NCBI GenBank assembly: GCA_964355795.1
Contig: CAYHEQ010000013.1
Coordinates: 1-18,211, forward strand
Origin: CAYHEQ01 sp964355795
GTDB lineage: Bacteria > Patescibacteriota > JACPGU01
DNA: 18,211 nt
Reading direction: 5' to 3'
Below, in pieces: positions 7,545 through 15,809 of the stretch. Position 1 is the first letter of the stretch; every line of letters starts with the position of its first letter. The position numbers and the translations under genes were made by a program. The notes below the pieces were generated by a model, which had not been told where the DNA came from, made no database searches, and worked only from the letters and a program-made list of their open reading frames with translations.

Positions 7545-8880
7545 ATATTTCGTTACTGGTGATAAATAATCCAAAGACCATCCACCACATTAAGCTCGTC
7601 GCCTCAAACCAGCTAGGCAAGAAATTGGCGGAAAGAAATATAGCTAGAAAACTGGTGAAAAAATAGCGCCAAAAAATTTTGTCTTTGGCTTGCTGATATT
7701 CTCGTAGGATGAAAACCATAAAAACGTAGAGTATCAGCAAAATCATCAGTAGCCCCAACCAACCAAATTCATAAACCATCTGTATCGGCCAAGATTCGGG
7801 ATTGAAGACTTCTCCGCCAGTATTGGTAGTAGCCAGCCCCGCCGTTCCTAGCCCCGAACCCCAAGGTTTTGTCTTAATAACCTCCCAAGCTTTCTCTCGG
7901 TAAAAAGTATGCGCTTGAGTAGATACGGGACGAATAAGCAGGTCTCCTCCCGCTCCCGCATTTTTATTCAAGGAAAAAGACGAGAGAGCAAAAGTAGCCG
8001 CGACAATAAAAGCCATCACCGCCAACAAAACTACTGTGACAATAGTCGGGTAGATTTTGGCGATTTTTGACTTGGCCAAAGGAATGAATTGGAAAAATAT
8101 GAAGCCTAGCGCCAACGCACCCAGCAAACTAACCAGATGCGCTCTGGAAAAGGTCGCAAGGAGAGTAATTAACGATAAGCCTGCGACAAAATACCTCTGC
8201 CAATTTTTCAATATCTGTTTGCCGAGAAAAATGGTCGTCAAAAAGATGAAGGCGCTGTACATAGCCAAACTATTGGGTCCCGGGAATGTCCCCATCGCCC
8301 GAACAATGTTTGGCCCTATGAGATGATAGGGTGGAATAGGGTTGCCTGTCGCCGAGGGGATATTGCTGTATCCGAAAATCTCCATGAAGCCTTTGGGGAA
8401 AATGAAAGTCTGGAGCAAACCAAAAATAAAGATGGGGACAGATGCCCAGACTAAAATTTTGAGGATCTTTTTCAATGTCAGCCAATCTATCTTGACGAAT
8501 CTCGCCAACAAATAGAAAAGGAAAACCAGAAAGTCGTATCGAAAACCAAAAACTATTTGCTTCCAATTCGGAGAGACGAGATAACCATAGACCACTCCCG
8601 CCACCATTAAAACTATCAAGGCCTTGTCTAAAGAATTTAGCTTAAAGCCTCGACTTTTGTTCAAAAGAAGGCAGAAAAAGACCAGCCCATAACCCAAAAC
8701 CAGCAAAAGCTCCTTCCAACCCGTTAGAGCCATCACCGCGATATCTGAAAGAGGTCGCCCAGATGATGCGAAAAGAGTTTTGACAACTTGAAGCAAGAAA
8801 GCGCCAAAAGGAGCGAGTATTAAAATACTCAAGAGAACCCAGTAAAGATTATTTTTGAGAAAAGTGTTAGTCGCGGTCAT
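7528..8880 (-). CDS. O-antigen ligase / Wzy-like membrane protein (third copy)
   Basis: A polytopic inner-membrane protein (450 residues, about 10-12 hydrophobic segments) of the O-antigen ligase/polymerase superfamily, which transfers or polymerises lipid-linked glycans outside the membrane. The conserved core includes MGTFPGPNSLAMY, LLATFSRAHLVS, a large external loop with YREKAWEVIKTKPWGSGLGTAG, and a late segment VYEFGWLGLLMI. The pattern matches the Wzy_C region. Ligase and polymerase cannot be separated by sequence. It is coupled to the following glycosyltransferase by a 17-nt overlap. Palindromic repeat copy 1 lies directly upstream. No clear Shine-Dalgarno or promoter is visible. Confidence 0.88.
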   Translation of the reverse strand: MTATNTFLKNNLYWVLLSILILAPFGAFLLQVVKTLFASSGRPLSDIAVMALTGWKELLLVLGYGLVFFCLLLNKSRGFKLNSLDKALIVLMVAGVVYGYLVSPNWKQIVFGFRYDFLVFLFYLLARFVKIDWLTLKKILKILVWASVPIFIFGLLQTFIFPKGFMEIFGYSNIPSATGNPIPPYHLIGPNIVRAMGTFPGPNSLAMYSAFIFLTTIFLGKQILKNWQRYFVAGLSLITLLATFSRAHLVSLLGALALGFIFFQFIPLAKSKIAKIYPTIVTVVLLAVMAFIVAATFALSSFSLNKNAGAGGDLLIRPVSTQAHTFYREKAWEVIKTKPWGSGLGTAGLATTNTGGEVFNPESWPIQMVYEFGWLGLLMILLILYVFMVFILREYQQAKDKIFWRYFFTSFLAIFLSANFLPSWFEATSLMWWMVFGLFITSNEIYEKKN

Positions 8881-8901
8881 ATTATTTGTTAGTTTTGCGA
8901 G

Positions 8902-8999
8902 CGTTGTTTATACTTTCACTCGATCCGAGGTTCGACCTTAGCTTCAAACTTCTTCAAGGTCGAACCTCTTTTCCCCTGTCGGTTAAAACATAAACAACG
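8902..8999. repeat. Palindromic repeat copy 1 with nested outer inverted repeat
   Basis: The inner arms are GAGGTTCGACCTT (8927-8939) and AAGGTCGAACCTC (8956-8968), a perfect 13-bp palindrome with a 16-nt loop. Outside it, CGTTGTTTAT (8902-8911) and ATAAACAACG (8990-8999) form a second perfect 10-bp inverted repeat. The element fills most of the 136-nt gap between two polymerase-like genes. No U-tract follows the hairpin in the direction of the genes, so it is not a classical terminator. Confidence 0.9.
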
Positions 9000-9016
9000 T
9001 TCTGATTTCTTACCAA

Positions 9017-10312
9017 TTATTTTTCTTTTTTGAAAGATAATTCTTGGATCGATAAGACAAAGCCGATGAGCGTCCAGACATGCATTATATATAGGGTGGA
9101 AAAGGTGAAATATTGGAGCAATACGGCCAGCAAAGCGCAGGTGGAAGAAATAAGCAAAGTTCTGAAAAAAGCATCTTTCGTGGCCAAATAAGCCCTGACC
9201 GAGCGATAAAAAATAGAGGCAAGAAACACTAGGAATAAGAAAAAGCCCAAGAGACCTGTTTCCGCTAGAACTTCCAGATATTGATTATTGGCTATTGGCC
9301 ATCCCGTCTCTGGTGGCAAAGTAGGATAGCCGGAAAAATATGGACCAAAATTACCCAAGCCAATACCAAAAAACGGACTCCTGTCGTAGGCTTCCAGCGC
9401 CACAGAGCTGGCCTCTTGTCGTTCCGTGAAAGAGCCATCAGTCATTACATTATAAGCCTTTCGGTAGATTCTATCAAAACTGCCACTAGAGGAGGCAAAA
9501 AAGACCGCCAAACCACCAATGAGCATCAGAGTCACCAGAAAAGTGGTGCCATAGAGCAAGAATTTTTTATTAAAAATATGACGGAAATTAAAAGCAACAA
9601 CTATGGGCGCCATCAAAATTAAAACTAACCAAGCGCCTTTGGAAAAAGTAAGAACAGAAACCACAAAAAACAAAGTGACCAAAGCGAAAAGCGCCCCTTT
9701 GGCTCTCCTCTTCTGGGAAGCGAGGAACAGAAAAACGGAAAGAAATAAGGGCAAGAAAAGATAATTGGCGAAATACAGTGGCTCAATGAAGGTAGATTGG
9801 ATTCTCGGAAAACCCATCACAGATTGGATATAACGAAAACTCAATCCGGTGACAGACTGCGAAAGCCCAAACATATCGCCAAAAAACTGGAAAAGCCCAA
9901 AAAGAGAAGCCAACATAGCCGAAGCTAAGATAATGATGACCAGTTTCCTTACTTTTTCTTTAGCATCAATGATATTGATCAAAACAAAAGGTATGGCTAT
10001 CATAAAGGCGAGAAAAACAAAAATCGTCAGTCCCCTGTCAATATTTTTGGCCAAGATCAGGGACAATAATCCGGCGATGAGATATAGGGCATAAAAAGAT
10101 AAAGGATAGGGAAAAGCGATTCGTATTTTTCTGTTAGACAAACATTGCCACCAATATCCCCCTAATACCAAAATTGCCATTATCTGACTAGCGCGGATAT
10201 TGATACCCCCCAAAATAATCGCGCCTAGTTTTTCCAATGGGATTAAAAAAACCATTACCAGAAGCAGGCCGAATAGAATATCTGTAAAATTTTTTGTCAA
10301 AAATTTTTTCAT
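9017..10312 (-). CDS. O-antigen ligase / Wzy-like membrane protein (second copy)
   Basis: A polytopic membrane protein (431 residues, about 11 hydrophobic segments) of the O-antigen ligase/polymerase superfamily. Recognisable core parts are IQSTFIEPLYFANYLFL in the middle membrane region, VSVLTFSKGAWLVL (equivalent to the TFSR motif of relatives), and the external loop with RSPFFGIGLGNFG followed by NNQYLEVLAETGLLGFFLF. It stands alone, with palindromic repeat copies on both sides and no overlap with neighbours. That makes it look like a separate cassette inside the glycan cluster. No Shine-Dalgarno or clear promoter is seen before the ATG. Substrate is unknown. Confidence 0.88.
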   Translation of the reverse strand: MKKFLTKNFTDILFGLLLVMVFLIPLEKLGAIILGGINIRASQIMAILVLGGYWWQCLSNRKIRIAFPYPLSFYALYLIAGLLSLILAKNIDRGLTIFVFLAFMIAIPFVLINIIDAKEKVRKLVIIILASAMLASLFGLFQFFGDMFGLSQSVTGLSFRYIQSVMGFPRIQSTFIEPLYFANYLFLPLFLSVFLFLASQKRRAKGALFALVTLFFVVSVLTFSKGAWLVLILMAPIVVAFNFRHIFNKKFLLYGTTFLVTLMLIGGLAVFFASSSGSFDRIYRKAYNVMTDGSFTERQEASSVALEAYDRSPFFGIGLGNFGPYFSGYPTLPPETGWPIANNQYLEVLAETGLLGFFLFLVFLASIFYRSVRAYLATKDAFFRTLLISSTCALLAVLLQYFTFSTLYIMHVWTLIGFVLSIQELSFKKEK

Positions 10313-10338
10313 TATTTTTGGCTATTAAGAAGTCTTTT

Positions 10339-10386
10339 ATTAGAGGTTCGACCTTGAGAATTGGCCGTTAAGGTCGAACCTCTAAT
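10339..10386. repeat. Palindromic repeat copy 2
   Basis: The arms ATTAGAGGTTCGACCTT (10339-10355) and AAGGTCGAACCTCTAAT (10370-10386) form a perfect 17-bp palindrome with a 14-nt loop. The inner 13 nt of each arm is identical to copy 1. It lies in the 112-nt gap between a glycosyltransferase and the second polymerase-like gene. No poly-U run follows. Confidence 0.92.
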
Positions 10387-10424
10387 CAGAAACATTTATC
10401 AAGTGTCCGCAACACTGGATAATT

Positions 10425-11576
10425 CTACGTCTTAGGGCCTAATTCATTAAAACATTCTAGCAACGCGGTCGTAGCGCCGAACCAAGTGAAGTTTTTTATC
10501 TGGTTGAAGCCTTTATTGATTAAATCTTCGCGCAACATCTGATTGCTCAAAACATTTTCTATATGTTCGGCAAATTTGCCAATGTCGCAAGGATCAGCGT
10601 AGAGCGCCGCTTCTCCTCCTGCTTCTGGCAGAGAAGAGGAATTGGAGCAAACCACAGGCGCTCCGCAAGCCATAGCTTCCAAGACAGGGATGCCAAAACC
10701 TTCGTAAAAAGAAGGGAAAACAAAAACAGAGGCTCCGCTATACACAAAGGGCAAATCTGATTCGTCAACATAGCCCGTGAAACAAACTCTCTTCTCTATA
10801 TTATGACTTTTGATCAATTCTCTTATCGGCTCGCTATATTTGGGATCTTCCTTGCCAGCCAAGATTAACTGATGTCTTTCTTGAATTAGTGGTGGCAATT
10901 TGGTATAGGCCAAAATTAAAGCTTTGATATTTTTGTGAGGCTCATTGCGTCCGACATACAATATATATGGCTTAGAAATATCATATTTCTCTTTCATAAA
11001 AGCCCGCGCCTTCCTAATATCAATAGGACGAAAATGTTCGGAAACACCATTGTGGATGATCCTTATCTTTTTGGGAGAAACCTTGAACATCTTGACCAAA
11101 TCTCTGGAGGTATTAGTCGAAACTGTCACTATCTTTTCTACCCGACGAAAAATCATCCTTGGCGCTAGACGAACCACATGAAACATCCTACGCAAAAACC
11201 CCATCTTCAAGTATGGATAAAAGAAGTGGATAAGATCGTGAACGGTAATGACAGTTTTGTATTTTTTGTAAAAAGGCGAGACAAAATAATATGATTGATA
11301 ATAAATATCTACACTCCTTTCATTCAAAATCTTTGGGAGACGGAAGAGATTATCTAGCGTTAAGACGCCAAAAGGAACAACCAATATCTTGTAAGGTTTT
11401 TTGATATGCCTAATATGATAAATAACAAAATCTTTCATCTCGAGACTGTCAAAAATCAACATATAATTATTTTTTTTGTCGTAAGCCAGCACTTTTTTCA
11501 AAAATTCCAAAGTCACCCGACTAATGCCGGCGGGGTTTTTGTCCCTGATTATTCTACAATCAAAGGCTATGAGCAT
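10425..11576 (-). CDS. GT4-type glycosyltransferase (second in the cluster)
   Basis: A GT-B-fold glycosyltransferase (383 residues) with the N-terminal acceptor domain MLIAFDCRIIRDKNPAGISR, a mid-region TVHDLIHFFYP (111-121), VGRNEPHKNIKALILAY in the donor domain (208-224), and the E-x7-E signature EGFGIPVLE (E292, E300). The frame is open to 11615, but the ATG at 11576 gives a normal N-terminus and a 10-nt overlap with the preceding glycosyltransferase gene, a typical coupled arrangement. It resembles the glycosyltransferase at 6387-7544 most strongly in the signature region (SLPEAGGEAALY). Sugar and acceptor are unknown. Confidence 0.92.
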   Translation of the reverse strand: MLIAFDCRIIRDKNPAGISRVTLEFLKKVLAYDKKNNYMLIFDSLEMKDFVIYHIRHIKKPYKILVVPFGVLTLDNLFRLPKILNERSVDIYYQSYYFVSPFYKKYKTVITVHDLIHFFYPYLKMGFLRRMFHVVRLAPRMIFRRVEKIVTVSTNTSRDLVKMFKVSPKKIRIIHNGVSEHFRPIDIRKARAFMKEKYDISKPYILYVGRNEPHKNIKALILAYTKLPPLIQERHQLILAGKEDPKYSEPIRELIKSHNIEKRVCFTGYVDESDLPFVYSGASVFVFPSFYEGFGIPVLEAMACGAPVVCSNSSSLPEAGGEAALYADPCDIGKFAEHIENVLSNQMLREDLINKGFNQIKNFTWFGATTALLECFNELGPKT

Positions 11577-12685
11577 TGCAAAGTGTCTAGTAATTGTTGA
11601 GCAGCCTTCTCCCAAGAATAATGATCTTTTCTGATCAACCCTTTTTCCACCAACTCTTGGGCGTATTTTTCGTCAGTCAAAACAAGGGCCAACCCCCTGC
11701 GCATATCTTCTACACTATGCGGATTGACATACTCCACCGCATCTTGCCCCACTTCCATCAAAGTAGCGTTATTGGAAGAAACGATGGGCACAGCGCAAAC
11801 CATGGCCTCCAAAAGAGGCAAACCGAAGCCTTCATAAAAGGCTGGGAAAAAGAAAAGCGTGGCTCCGCTATAGATGGCGGAAATATCGTTTTCATCTACA
11901 TACCCAGTAAAAATGACATTATTTCCCACGCCACACTCCTTGGCCAACTTGAATATTTCCTGATAACGCCAGCCTTTCTTGCCTACCACCACTAGCTCGT
12001 ATTCATTTTTCAAATTTTCAGCCAAAAGACTATATGACCTAATGGCTCCCTCTATATTTTTTCTTGGCTGGAGAGTGCCCACGAACAAAACATATTTTTT
12101 GCCGATACCATATTTCTTCTTTGCTTCAACTATTTTGGCTTGATCTTCCACCCTATAAACATTATCAGGACAACCGAGGTCAATGACGTGGACCTTCTCT
12201 GGATTAACTTTGTAATAATCTATTATCTCCTTTTTGATATTTTGTGAAATAGTCACTATCGCGTCCACTTTTTTTATCGCTTTGGGCACTAAACGTCTCA
12301 AGAGAGGACCATTCCTCTTTTCGGCAAATTGGGGGTAAAAGATATAGGCCAGATCATAAATCATCAAAACTTTTTTCTTGGTCCGAGCGGGAAAATAATA
12401 GAAATTAGTATAGAGAAAAGCGTCGGTTTTGCCCATAAACCATCCCGATGATGGCCACCAAATATAACGCCATAGGAAAGTCAATCCCTTGATAAATAAC
12501 TTGTTGAGATGGTAAGGCTTGACTTGAGGCAAAGCAAAATCTAACCCTCGACCAAACATTTTGTATTGGTTTTCGGGGGCAAGAGCTATCATCTCGGGAA
12601 TGATATTGTGTAAGACATACGGGATCCCTGTCTTGTCTTCTTTGGGAATCCTCGCATCAATACCTATTGTTATGCCTTTTTTCAT
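11567..12685 (-). CDS. GT4-type glycosyltransferase (first in the cluster)
   Basis: A GT-B-fold glycosyltransferase (372 residues). It begins MKKGITIGIDARIPKEDKTG, has the HDL-like position as IYDLAYIFYPQ (109-119), the donor-domain entry FVGTLQPRKNIEGAIRSY (201-218) and the E-x7-E signature EGFGLPLLE (E285, E293). It overlaps the upstream polymerase-like gene by 4 nt (ATGA) and the downstream glycosyltransferase by 10 nt, so the three genes form one translationally coupled unit. Likely role is assembly of a lipid-linked surface oligosaccharide; the exact linkage is not predictable. Confidence 0.92.
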   Translation of the reverse strand: MKKGITIGIDARIPKEDKTGIPYVLHNIIPEMIALAPENQYKMFGRGLDFALPQVKPYHLNKLFIKGLTFLWRYIWWPSSGWFMGKTDAFLYTNFYYFPARTKKKVLMIYDLAYIFYPQFAEKRNGPLLRRLVPKAIKKVDAIVTISQNIKKEIIDYYKVNPEKVHVIDLGCPDNVYRVEDQAKIVEAKKKYGIGKKYVLFVGTLQPRKNIEGAIRSYSLLAENLKNEYELVVVGKKGWRYQEIFKLAKECGVGNNVIFTGYVDENDISAIYSGATLFFFPAFYEGFGLPLLEAMVCAVPIVSSNNATLMEVGQDAVEYVNPHSVEDMRRGLALVLTDEKYAQELVEKGLIRKDHYSWEKAAQQLLDTLQCS

Positions 12686-14061
12686 AGATTAGTCAATTTC
12701 CTACTAAAAGTGGCCGCTACCCCAAAAAGGATAATCATCAGAATTTGCGCCTGTCTGACATCCCAGAAGCCATGGTCAAAAAACATAGTAATAAAAAGCG
12801 TCGCTAGACAATATTGTAAAAAAGAGGGCGCGTCTTTGGCCACCTTCCATATATAAAAACAAAGAGCTAGAAATCCCAAAAGCCCCAAAAAGCCTATTTC
12901 TACCAAAACCATTAGAAAAGTATTATGCGCTGGTTCGGCCATCCACAGAGGATAACCAGTCAAAGGAAAGATGATATTGATCATGAAATTACCGATACCG
13001 ACCCCAATAAAGGGATGAAGAGAAAGATTGCCCAGATTTATCTCCAAAAGACTGCTCGGACTAGTAACCAAAGTGATCGATTTGACTATTACTATATTCC
13101 TCGTTTCCCAAGATTCCCAAGTGGTGGCCAGTGCAGGATTGACTCTATTTACTATCATGGGTCCCACCAGTATAACCGCAAGAACCAATGCTACTATAGC
13201 GCCAAAAAAATACTTGGTTATTTCCTGAAAGCTTTGCTGCTTGTTCTTCCACCAATAACGCGCGAGAAAAATGCTCCACAATCCAAATCCTGTTAACCAA
13301 CCTATTCTAGAAAATGTTAGCAAAAGAGCAACAGCTATGGCGGTGAAAACTACCACCAGTATTGTTCTGCTTCTTTTCCTCTTTGCCTCCAAAAAAAGAT
13401 GGAGCGCTACAAAGCCAGTGATCACCAGAAAAAAAGCTAGAGTATTCGGATGGGAAAATGTCCCATAGGAACGAATATGGTTGACCCCGTTGATGGCTAT
13501 TTTGGCAACCCCTATTTTCTCTGGGTCTATCAGCTGTTCTCCCAAGAAATGGAAGCCTAGATAGCCATTGCGAAGAAATTGCCCCAAAGCTACCAAAGAT
13601 TGGAAGAAACCAGAGGCGACCAAAGCCACTAATAGGCCTCGCATAGACTCTTTGGTTCTTATTTTGTTAATAATGAAGAGATAAATAAGAAAAAGCCAAA
13701 GCAAAACGAAAATATAATAGAGTCCAATGCCCAAAAATTCTGCCTTCCAAAGAGAAACGATGCTAGAAAAAAGCACTAAGGCCAGAGAGGCAAGCATCAT
13801 CTTGTCCCCCAATACTATTCTTTTTTTAAGTAAAAACATTTGACCAAGCCACCAGATGAAGGCTACGAGAAAAAATATCTCAAAATAATAAAGAGAATAG
13901 GTGAGATAATCCACATACTTGACGTCCATCAAATAAGAAAAATCCGTCTCTATCTCGAGCCGACGCCAAAAGGGCGTAGAAAAAACAAAAGCATAGAAAA
14001 AATAAAGCGCCCAATCACCTTGTAACACAAAGTTTTTCGCCCTTATGAGATATGACTTCAT
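12682..14061 (-). CDS. O-antigen ligase / Wzy-like membrane protein (first copy)
   Basis: A polytopic membrane protein (459 residues) of the O-antigen ligase/polymerase superfamily and the first gene of the coupled glycan unit. The conserved core includes RSYGTFSHPNTLAFFL, LLLTFSRIGWLTG, HPFIGVGIGNFMINI and AHNTFLMVLVEIGFLGLLGF, matching the Wzy_C pattern including the invariant HN and late E-G pair. The frame is open to an ATG at 14079, but the -10 hexamer lies between the two ATGs. The ATG at 14061, which is the predicted first transcribed base, is therefore preferred. The stop overlaps the next start as ATGA. Confidence 0.88.
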   Translation of the reverse strand: MKSYLIRAKNFVLQGDWALYFFYAFVFSTPFWRRLEIETDFSYLMDVKYVDYLTYSLYYFEIFFLVAFIWWLGQMFLLKKRIVLGDKMMLASLALVLFSSIVSLWKAEFLGIGLYYIFVLLWLFLIYLFIINKIRTKESMRGLLVALVASGFFQSLVALGQFLRNGYLGFHFLGEQLIDPEKIGVAKIAINGVNHIRSYGTFSHPNTLAFFLVITGFVALHLFLEAKRKRSRTILVVVFTAIAVALLLTFSRIGWLTGFGLWSIFLARYWWKNKQQSFQEITKYFFGAIVALVLAVILVGPMIVNRVNPALATTWESWETRNIVIVKSITLVTSPSSLLEINLGNLSLHPFIGVGIGNFMINIIFPLTGYPLWMAEPAHNTFLMVLVEIGFLGLLGFLALCFYIWKVAKDAPSFLQYCLATLFITMFFDHGFWDVRQAQILMIILFGVAATFSRKLTNL

Positions 14062-14067
14062 AGGCTT

Positions 14068-14095
14068 ATTATACCTCATTCAGTCAAAAAGACAA
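14068..14095 (-). promoter_or_regulatory. Leaderless promoter of the glycan operon
   Basis: TTGTCT (14090-14095) and a consensus TATAAT (14068-14073) are spaced by 16 nt. Exactly 6 nt separate the -10 from the ATG at 14061, so the predicted +1 is the A of the start codon. Confidence 0.65.
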
Positions 14096-14131
14096 ACTAA
14101 AAAAGAGCAGGAAATCTGCTCTTTTTTAGTT
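14095..14131. terminator. Terminator of the lysine-rich micro-ORF
   Basis: A perfect 16-bp stem has arms 14095-14110 and 14116-14131 with core AAAAAAGAGCAG and a 5-nt loop. On the minus strand GC-rich pairs are followed by a T-run. It ends transcription from the micro-ORF and insulates the promoter of the glycan operon that begins immediately after it. Confidence 0.88.
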
Positions 14132-14144
14132 AAGTCGAGAAGAA

Positions 14145-14222
14145 CTATCTCTTTTTCTTCTTCTTGGTCGCCTTTTTCTTCTTCTTCACAACTTTCTTCT
14201 TGGCTTTCTTTTTCTTTGCCAT
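14145..14222 (-). CDS. Lysine-rich micro-protein (25 residues)
   Basis: A very short reading frame beginning MAKKKKAKKK and ending KKKKKR, with 18 or so lysines among 25 residues plus a few Ala, Val and Thr. The composition is like the tails of histone-H1-like or ribosomal proteins, and nucleic-acid binding is a reasonable guess; no family was recognised. It has a complete transcription unit: a consensus -35 TTGACA, a -10 TAAAAT ending 7 nt before the ATG, and a strong terminator 14 nt after the stop. There is no Shine-Dalgarno, and the mRNA would be leaderless or carry a 1-nt leader. Lysine is encoded by both AAG and AAA, so it is not a simple poly-A tract. Confidence 0.55.
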   Translation of the reverse strand: MAKKKKAKKKVVKKKKKATKKKKKR

Positions 14223-14229
14223 GGCTGTA

Positions 14230-14260
14230 ATTTTACTTATATTTTTGTTTTATATGTCAA
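14230..14260 (-). promoter_or_regulatory. Promoter of the lysine-rich micro-ORF
   Basis: A consensus TTGACA (14255-14260) and TAAAAT (14230-14235) are present with a rather long 19-nt spacer. The -10 ends 7 nt before the ATG at 14222. Confidence 0.5.
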
Positions 14261-14355
14261 TTATTGCACTAAATAACAATATAGCAATGAGAAAATGTTG
14301 TTTTTTATTCAGATGTAGCGCTTTAATAAACTAAAGTGATGTTTTTGTTCGTCAT

Positions 14356-15132
14356 CTATTTTTCCAAATTTTTTGTAAAAAATACCAGAAGTATTCCCAC
14401 AACGAAAACTAAAAGGTGCAAAAATGATTTGAAGATGTTGTCTTGATGCTTGGACTTGATTTCGGGAATCAAATCAGTGGTGGCCAGATAGATGAAATTA
14501 CCAGCTGCGAACGGCAGAAGAAATTTTAGCGCTCCCTCTAGACCGATGGTAGCGTAAAAGCCAATCACGCCTCCCGCTACTGCCGTCAGAGCCGTAATAA
14601 AATTGAGCAATAGAGCCTTTTTTTTCTTCATCCCACTATAAATCAAAACGCCAATATCCCCCATTTCTTGAGGAATCTCGTGAACAGCCACAGCCAAGGT
14701 AGTGGCGATACCAGTAGGGATAGATACTACAAAAGAAGCCGCAATAATAACGCCATCAAGAAAATTATGAATACCGTCTCCCAAAAGCACTAGGGGAGCA
14801 AAAAACTTTTTCTTTTCGTCATGGCCGTGATCGGATTTGTGGCAATGATGCCAACCAAGAAATTGTTCCAAAATCCAAAAACTGCTAAAGCCAACTAGAA
14901 TAAAAACAAAAATCTTCGTAAGCGTAATTTCATTTATCTTTTCCAAAGACAAGATACTCTCTGGGATGAGATGAAAAAGAGCGCTCCCAATCAAAGCTCC
15001 GGCCGACAGAGACACCAAAAAATCCACCGTTTTTTCCAAATGGCGGTCTTTGAAGAAAAAAATAGCAAACCCCACTAGACTCAAGAGCCCCACTAGAAAA
15101 GTGGCCAAAACAATCATCGTCAAAGTATTCAT
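14356..15132 (-). CDS. ZIP family divalent metal transporter
   Basis: A membrane transporter (258 residues, about 8 helices) of the ZIP/GufA family, which carries zinc or other divalent cations toward the cytoplasm. Metal-site signatures are HNFLDG (122-127) and HEIPQEMGD (151-159) in adjacent helices, with a further HLIPES at 54-59. A histidine-rich cytoplasmic-loop motif (HHCHKSDHGHDE, 95-106) is typical of ZIP proteins. The start overlaps the truB stop by 4 nt (ATGA), with GGAG a few bases upstream, so it is probably co-translated with truB. Ion specificity cannot be stated. Confidence 0.93.
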   Translation of the reverse strand: MNTLTMIVLATFLVGLLSLVGFAIFFFKDRHLEKTVDFLVSLSAGALIGSALFHLIPESILSLEKINEITLTKIFVFILVGFSSFWILEQFLGWHHCHKSDHGHDEKKKFFAPLVLLGDGIHNFLDGVIIAASFVVSIPTGIATTLAVAVHEIPQEMGDIGVLIYSGMKKKKALLLNFITALTAVAGGVIGFYATIGLEGALKFLLPFAAGNFIYLATTDLIPEIKSKHQDNIFKSFLHLLVFVVGILLVFFTKNLEK

Positions 15133-15803
15133 AGCAAATATTTTCTCCAGCTACTACTATCTAATTTTTCCAAACTAATAGCTTTTTTGATGTCAATTTC
15201 TCCCACCGCCGTTCTCCGAAGCTCTACCACTATGGCTCCCGTCTCCAAAAGATGCCCCAAATCATGCGCGATACTCCTGATGTAGGTACCCGCGCTACAC
15301 TCAATGTCTATTTCCAGCCACGGATATTGGTAGGAAACAATTTTGATTGAAAAGATTTCAACTTTGGACTTGGACAAAACCACTACTTCTCCTCTCCTAG
15401 CTAGAGCATAGGCTCTCTGACCGCCGATTTTTTTCGCCGAAAAAGCCGGTGGCATTTGCTCTATCTTGCCCAAAAAACCTTTCAAAATATTCTCCACCCG
15501 TGTTTTGGTTGGCCTTGAAGCTTCCTTCGCGATTGCGATAACGCCATCCGCGTCATAAGTATCGCTTACTTTTCCCAGCTCTAGCATCGCTCTATATCTC
15601 TTGGGCGCTCCAGAGAATTCTCCTATTTTTTTCGTCGCCTCTCGCCCGATGGCGCAAACCAGAACTCCTGTCGCCAATGGGTCGAGGGTCCCGGCATAAC
15701 CTATTTTTTTCACACCAGTCATCCGTCGCAGAACACCCACAACATAAAAAGAGCTCACTCCTTTTGGTTTGTCTATAATAAGGAAGCCACTCTCCATAAT
15801 CAT
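15129..15803 (-). CDS. truB: tRNA pseudouridine(55) synthase TruB
   Basis: Converts U55 of the tRNA T-loop to pseudouridine. Motif I SGFLIIDKPKGVSS (5-18) and motif II GYAGTLDPLATGVLV with the catalytic Asp at 41 are intact, as are QMPPAFSAKKIGGQRAYALAR and the late CSAGTYIRSIAHDLG. At 224 residues it lacks the extended C-terminal region (PUA-type) of the roughly 300-residue Escherichia coli enzyme, a shortening plausible in a reduced genome. A consensus TATAAT ends exactly 6 nt before the ATG at 15803, so this ATG would be the first transcribed base. A second in-frame ATG lies at 15797. Confidence 0.95.
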   Translation of the reverse strand: MIMESGFLIIDKPKGVSSFYVVGVLRRMTGVKKIGYAGTLDPLATGVLVCAIGREATKKIGEFSGAPKRYRAMLELGKVSDTYDADGVIAIAKEASRPTKTRVENILKGFLGKIEQMPPAFSAKKIGGQRAYALARRGEVVVLSKSKVEIFSIKIVSYQYPWLEIDIECSAGTYIRSIAHDLGHLLETGAIVVELRRTAVGEIDIKKAISLEKLDSSSWRKYLL

Positions 15804-15809
15804 CTAATT

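Noticed and set aside
8927..8968. Rho-independent terminator for the second polymerase-like gene
   Set aside because: The hairpin is stable but the following minus-strand bases (GGATCGAGTG) form no U-tract.
8902..10386. Composite transposon with the two palindromes as insertion sequences
   Set aside because: No transposase, no clear target-site duplication and the elements are too short; only the weaker idea of a recombinable cassette was kept.
14261..14355. Terminator after the ZIP gene
   Set aside because: A weak CTTTA/TAAAG stem exists, but no U-tract follows it in the direction of the gene.
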